Source of the DNA: an uncultured Leptolyngbya sp.
GTDB lineage: Bacteria > Cyanobacteriota > Cyanobacteriia > Phormidesmidales > Phormidesmidaceae
Assembly: GCA_937899365.1 (NCBI GenBank)
Contig: CALBPH010000005.1
Coordinates: forward strand, 1-8,474
Reading direction: 5' to 3'
Length of the DNA: 8,474 nt
The translations under genes and the position numbers were made by a program. Below, piece after piece: positions 5,183 to 8,474 of the stretch. The notes below the pieces were generated by a model. That model worked only from the letters and a program-made list of their open reading frames with translations, was not told where the DNA came from and did no database searches. Position 1 is the stretch's first letter; each line of letters starts with the position of its first letter.

Positions 5183-7144
5183 CTAGTTATCTAGCTGAAC
5201 TGGAGACACGGCGCTGTCTTGGCGCATCGTGATGCGCCAAGCCAAGATTTCATCGTCATAAAACCGATAAAACAAATATTCATCCTTAAAGGGATGTTCG
5301 TCGGTCACATGGTGAAACACCCCTTTCTCTACTAGCGACTGACCAATTCTCACTGCAGCTTCCCGCGTAGCATTCTGGGTCTTTGCTAACCACGTCACCG
5401 CCTCACTCCCCACAAAACAACTCGAATAAACACTCAAGCGAAATCGCCGATCTTGAATAGTTACCCCATCGTCCGAACGCATCTGTTTTACCAGCCGCTC
5501 TAGAACTACGTCTTGCAAGCGCTGATGGCTCGTTAACAAACTCGAATAGTCTCGAACATCTGCCAACAGATCGTTGGGCATTAATCCACTGGTATTTTTG
5601 CCTGTATTTTCTAAGGTCGGTGTACCGTCCTCCAGCGGCTGTGCCCAGACAGTTGGCTCAAACTGAGAGGACCGGATGTTTAGATCTCGCTGGGGAAATG
5701 GAATCTCAATGTTATGACGCCGAAAGTTTGCTTCGAGCATGTAATAAAGGTCACTTTTGAGATCAAACTGTAGACGTGGGTCCCGAATCCAAACCAGAGC
5801 ATCGAAGTCAAGGGAACTGTCACCAAAGCCGAGAAACCGTAAACGGGGTTGGGGATATCGCAACACACTAGGATGGGCACCGGCCACCTCCATCACCGCC
5901 GTATGCACCTGGCGAATATCGGAGCTGTAGGCAACTCCCAACGGCAAATGCAGCTGAGACACCGGATGACCGTGGCTCCAGTTGATCACCTTGTTCTCTA
6001 GCAGTTCCGCATTGGGCACAATGATTGCCACCCGATCCAGGGTGCGAATTTCTGTACTGCGCGCGCCAATGCTTTCCACCGTCCCGGCCAAGTCACCCAG
6101 ATTGATAAAATCCCCTACCTGAATCGAGCGCTCAAATAGCATTACCCAGCCGCTGACTATATTGTTGGCAATGTTTTGTAGACCAAACCCTAACCCCACA
6201 CCAACGACACTGGCCAGAATGGCCAAGGCGCTGAGGTCGATACCCAGCACCTGCAAAATCAGAAATATACCAATACCCGTAAGGCCAACCTGCATCAGGG
6301 TTGCGATCGCATCTTGCACCCCCCGATCAGGAATTGCCGCCTGCAAGAATCGCGACTTCACTGCCGATGTGATGACTCTCACCCCCAGCCACAGCACCAG
6401 GGCCAACAGTAAAAACCGAAACACATCAACCAGGGAATATCCTTGACCATCGATATCAAATAGCGGACCGGTAAATGTGCGCCCTAAAAACTGAAAAACC
6501 TGATAGCGCGTCGACCGGGCTAGGGGAAAGAGCTCACAGACATAAACCCCAGCGGCGACCCAAACCAACACCTGAGCCACTAGCAAGGAAGGCAATATCC
6601 AAAGGGGCAAGGTTTTGCCAGTGCGCGTTTGCCGTCGCCAGAGCCAGCGACGACCGTTGTAAAGCAGGGCCCAGCCTGCGAGTGCGATCGCAACTACCCC
6701 CAAACTCAGCCAGGCCATCCGTCGTCGATAGGCAGGCTGTCGCTCTTGCTGAGCCCGGTCCAACGCTGCCTGCAAACGACTGGCCCACAGATCGGCCCGC
6801 TCTTGGGCCGTCACACCAGCAATCAGGTCGCTGCTAGTCACCGTCAATAAATGACGCCCGTTGGCCCGCACGGTCACCAGACCCTCTTGCTGGCGGGTTC
6901 GCACCCGAATCGACCGGCTTTCAGCATTCTCCAACACTTGCCACAGCGCCTGATTGGCAAACTCAGTCCGCGCCTCAGCACTAAAATCATCAATGCTGCC
7001 CAGCGCAAATAACACCCGGCCATCAATCACAACGTTTGCATCGTCAGACATCGCTGTCTGGAGCTGCCCTGGCGATACCGTAGCCAGGGCTAAGGCCATG
7101 CCCAAGACCATGGCCACCATCACCCTAATTAACCAGCGCCCCAT
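5183..7144 (-). CDS. MscS-family mechanosensitive channel with C-terminal DEP domain
   Basis: The 653-residue product is a multidomain MscS channel that should sit in the inner membrane and release ions and solutes on hypo-osmotic stress. An N-terminal signal or anchor helix (4-22) is followed by an exported domain (about 33-140, VVIDGRVLFALGSIDDF..., LLTVTSSDLIAGVTAQERADLWASRLQAAL) typical of cyanobacterial MscS proteins. Membrane helices lie at about 144-162, 179-205, 238-260 and 281-302. The pore helix follows (305-332, GVGLGFGLQNIANNIVSG), then the MscS beta domain (VGDFINLGDLAGTVESIGARSTEIRT) and the alpha/beta vestibule to about residue 490. After a linker, residues about 547-629 form a DEP domain: a basic helix, CFVGSEAVTWL, EAAVRIGQSLVEKGVFHHV and DEHPFKDEYLFYRF. 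The frame extends upstream to TTG at 7273, but ATG 7144 gives a proper signal helix and has TAAGG nine bases before it; ATG 7165 (MWVRLSR) is the alternative. It is divergent from ndhF1. Confidence 0.88.
   Translation of the reverse strand: MGRWLIRVMVAMVLGMALALATVSPGQLQTAMSDDANVVIDGRVLFALGSIDDFSAEARTEFANQALWQVLENAESRSIRVRTRQQEGLVTVRANGRHLLTVTSSDLIAGVTAQERADLWASRLQAALDRAQQERQPAYRRRMAWLSLGVVAIALAGWALLYNGRRWLWRRQTRTGKTLPLWILPSLLVAQVLVWVAAGVYVCELFPLARSTRYQVFQFLGRTFTGPLFDIDGQGYSLVDVFRFLLLALVLWLGVRVITSAVKSRFLQAAIPDRGVQDAIATLMQVGLTGIGIFLILQVLGIDLSALAILASVVGVGLGFGLQNIANNIVSGWVMLFERSIQVGDFINLGDLAGTVESIGARSTEIRTLDRVAIIVPNAELLENKVINWSHGHPVSQLHLPLGVAYSSDIRQVHTAVMEVAGAHPSVLRYPQPRLRFLGFGDSSLDFDALVWIRDPRLQFDLKSDLYYMLEANFRRHNIEIPFPQRDLNIRSSQFEPTVWAQPLEDGTPTLENTGKNTSGLMPNDLLADVRDYSSLLTSHQRLQDVVLERLVKQMRSDDGVTIQDRRFRLSVYSSCFVGSEAVTWLAKTQNATREAAVRIGQSLVEKGVFHHVTDEHPFKDEYLFYRFYDDEILAWRITMRQDSAVSPVQLDN
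6303..6310. repeat. HIP1 site (GCGATCGC)
   Basis: HIP1 octamer inside the MscS-DEP gene, in the segment encoding the helix just before the pore (DAIATLMQ). Confidence 0.85.
6684..6691. repeat. HIP1 site (GCGATCGC)
   Basis: HIP1 octamer inside the MscS-DEP gene, in the codons of a membrane helix (VAIALAG). Confidence 0.85.
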
Positions 7145-7437
7145 TCGACTTAGCCTTACCCACATCCTTAGTAGCGCCCCATCTTCATCACCCAATCTCA
7201 AATCCCCAACGCCCGCCAAAAAAATAACCTTTTTCTCAGGATCAAACTCTACCCAGAGGCAGATTAAACACAAGGCCTCAGCACGCTTGAGTTGTATGCC
7301 TTTAAAGTGAGCATCTACTCAAGGAAAAATAAACGTTCCGCAAGAAAGGTGTTCATGAAGGGGAAGAATAGTCCAGCTCCCATGTGTCACAATGTAGGCG
7401 GTTTTGCCAACTCAGACGGGCAACCAATAAAAATATT
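7145..7437. other. Divergent intergenic region between MscS-DEP and ndhF1 genes
   Basis: This 293-bp region should hold both promoters. Minus-strand codons here (7145-7273) are open but read as an unlikely N-terminal extension of the MscS protein. The clearest element is the inverted repeat at 7286-7323. Near ndhF1 the sequence becomes AT-rich (AATAAAAATATT directly before the ATG), with no Shine-Dalgarno. I see no convincing -35/-10 pair at a sensible distance. Confidence 0.5.
7286..7323. promoter_or_regulatory. Inverted repeat upstream of ndhF1 (hairpin or operator)
   Basis: Outer arms CTTGAGT/ACTCAAG (7286-7292 and 7317-7323) are perfect over 7 bp. Inner arms ATGC/GCAT (7296-7299 and 7311-7314) extend the stem after a 3x2 internal loop, leaving an 11-nt loop. 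It lies 115 bp before the ndhF1 ATG and about 140 bp before the MscS ATG. It could be a leader hairpin in either transcript or a dyad operator. Confidence 0.4.
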
Positions 7438-8474
7438 ATGGAACCCTTGGAAGCTCTATATTCTTATGCATGGCTCATCCCGGTACTGCCGCTCCTAGGG
7501 GCAGCCATTGTCGGCGTGGGTCTGATTAGCTATAGCGACGCGACGAACAAGCTGCGTACGCCAAGCTCAGTATTTATCGTTAGCCTGATTGGGGCGGCGA
7601 TGGTGATGTCATTCGGCATTTTCTGGAGCCAATGGAATGGCCACGAGCCTTACTCATTTATGTTTGAGTGGGCCTCGGCGGGCGACTTTACCATTCAAAT
7701 GGGCTACACCATCGACCACATCGCCTCACTGATGCTGGTGATCGTAACCTCGGTGGCCTTCCTAGTAATGGTCTACACCGATGGTTACATGGCCCACGAC
7801 CCTGGCTATGTCCGGTTTTATGCCTACTTAAGTCTGTTTAGCTCCTCCATGTTGGGTTTGGTCATCAGCCCCAACCTGCTACAGGTTTATGTATTTTGGG
7901 AGCTGGTGGGCATGTGCTCCTACCTGCTCATTGGTTTTTGGTACAGTCGCAAGCCGGCGGCAGACGCTTGTCAAAAAGCATTTGTGACCAATCGCGTCGG
8001 TGACTTTGGTCTGCTTCTGGGCATGCTGGGTCTGTTTTGGGCCACCGGCAGTTTCGACTTTGACATCATGGGCGAACGCCTAACTCACCTGGTAGACGTG
8101 GGCAGTATTCCAGGGGGCTTAGCGGCACTGTTTGCCATTTTGGTGTTCATGGGTCCCATGGCTAAGTCCGCACAGTTTCCGCTCCATGTGTGGCTGCCCG
8201 ATGCCATGGAAGGGCCGACACCGATCTCCGCCCTAATCCATGCGGCAACCATGGTAGCAGCGGGCGTATTTTTGATTGGCCGCATGTACCCGGTGTTTGA
8301 GGAAATTCCCCTGGTAATGACCACCATTGCCTATGTGGGTGCCTTTACCGCCATGATGGGGGCCACCATTGCCATCACACAAAACGACATCAAAAAAGGT
8401 CTCGCCTATTCAACCATGTCCCAGCTGGGGTACATGGTTATGGCCTTGGGGGTGGGCCCTTATAGTGCGGGCCT
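7438..8474 (+). CDS. ndhF1: NAD(P)H-quinone oxidoreductase subunit 5 (NdhF1), C-terminus beyond window
   Basis: The first 345 codons of NdhF are present. NdhF is a proton-pumping, antiporter-like membrane subunit of the thylakoid NDH-1 complex, which serves respiration and cyclic electron flow. The start, MEPLEALYSYAWLIPVLPLL, and the segments IEWASAG-like FEWASAGDF, IDHIASLMLVIVTSVAFLV and YTDGYMAHDPGYVRFYAYLSLF match cyanobacterial NdhF1 (the NDH-1L form) better than the CO2-uptake forms NdhF3/F4, from memory of the Synechocystis protein. Conserved proton-path residues are visible: Glu155 in FWELVGMCSYLLIGFW, Lys243 in AKSAQFPLHVWLPDAMEGPTP, His268 and the Lys319-Lys320 pair before GLAYST. 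Several hydrophobic helices cover the whole segment. The full protein is usually about 670-700 residues, so roughly half is missing at the window edge. No Shine-Dalgarno precedes the ATG. An ndhD gene often follows, but it cannot be seen here. Confidence 0.96.
   Translation, partial: MEPLEALYSYAWLIPVLPLLGAAIVGVGLISYSDATNKLRTPSSVFIVSLIGAAMVMSFGIFWSQWNGHEPYSFMFEWASAGDFTIQMGYTIDHIASLMLVIVTSVAFLVMVYTDGYMAHDPGYVRFYAYLSLFSSSMLGLVISPNLLQVYVFWELVGMCSYLLIGFWYSRKPAADACQKAFVTNRVGDFGLLLGMLGLFWATGSFDFDIMGERLTHLVDVGSIPGGLAALFAILVFMGPMAKSAQFPLHVWLPDAMEGPTPISALIHAATMVAAGVFLIGRMYPVFEEIPLVMTTIAYVGAFTAMMGATIAITQNDIKKGLAYSTMSQLGYMVMALGVGPYSAG

Noticed and set aside
6475..6850. Overlapping plus-strand frames antisense to the MscS gene
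   Set aside because: The minus-strand MscS product is unambiguous here; the others are Arg/Pro-rich shadows.
7145..7273. N-terminal extension of the MscS protein from a TTG at 7273 (43 extra residues)
   Set aside because: The start is TTG without a good ribosome binding site, the added residues look non-native (MCLICLWVEFDPEKK), and the ATG at 7144 gives a normal signal helix with TAAGG nine bases upstream.
7292..7498. Plus-strand open frame of 68 codons overlapping the ndhF1 start
   Set aside because: It overlaps the true ndhF1 frame and the regulatory region and has no recognisable protein features.

Overview
The window looks like chromosomal DNA from a cyanobacterium. Three things support this. 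The 3' end carries the first 345 codons of a typical cyanobacterial NdhF1 (NDH-1L complex). The 8-mer GCGATCGC (HIP1), a hallmark over-represented palindrome of many cyanobacterial genomes, occurs at least five times (positions 341, 3161, 3348, 6303 and 6684), where about 0.13 would be expected by chance. Several small proteins have a cyanobacterial look: a DciA/DUF721 protein with a C-terminal cysteine cluster, a CxxC-RFYT small protein, and a WSDGCLGL lipoprotein. A filamentous Leptolyngbya-like lineage is a guess only.

Layout, left to right. Positions 1-1013 (-) hold the N-terminal 337 codons of a proline-rich single-pass membrane protein, cut by the window edge; the region has no closed reading frame, so it is easy to miss. 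A divergent intergenic region leads to dciA (1275-1850, +), a DnaB helicase-loader-family protein. An AT-rich 302-bp gap with a repeated GGGGATCGCC motif follows, then a small Cys-rich protein gene (2153-2440, +). This gene converges with a secreted DUF4189 protein gene (2597-2944, -), and between them lies a perfect 23-bp stem inverted repeat. Next, on the minus strand, is a four-helix membrane protein of unknown function (3058-4098), separated from the DUF4189 gene by another hairpin. A 645-bp non-coding stretch (4099-4743) with several short repeats precedes a lipoprotein gene (4744-5127, +). That gene converges with a large MscS-type mechanosensitive channel gene (5183-7144, -), whose product carries a C-terminal DEP domain. 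A 293-bp divergent region with a hairpin separates it from ndhF1 (7438 to the end, +).

The genes do not form one pathway. Most are single transcription units in alternating orientation, covering replication (DciA), envelope and osmotic functions (MscS-DEP, lipoprotein, DUF4189, two membrane proteins) and photosynthetic/respiratory electron transport (NdhF1). I see no mobile element, CRISPR array, tRNA or rRNA, and no convincing multi-gene novel system. The most distinctive items are the MscS-DEP fusion, the DciA zinc-ribbon-like tail, the uncharacterised four-helix membrane protein and the long perfect hairpin between convergent genes.
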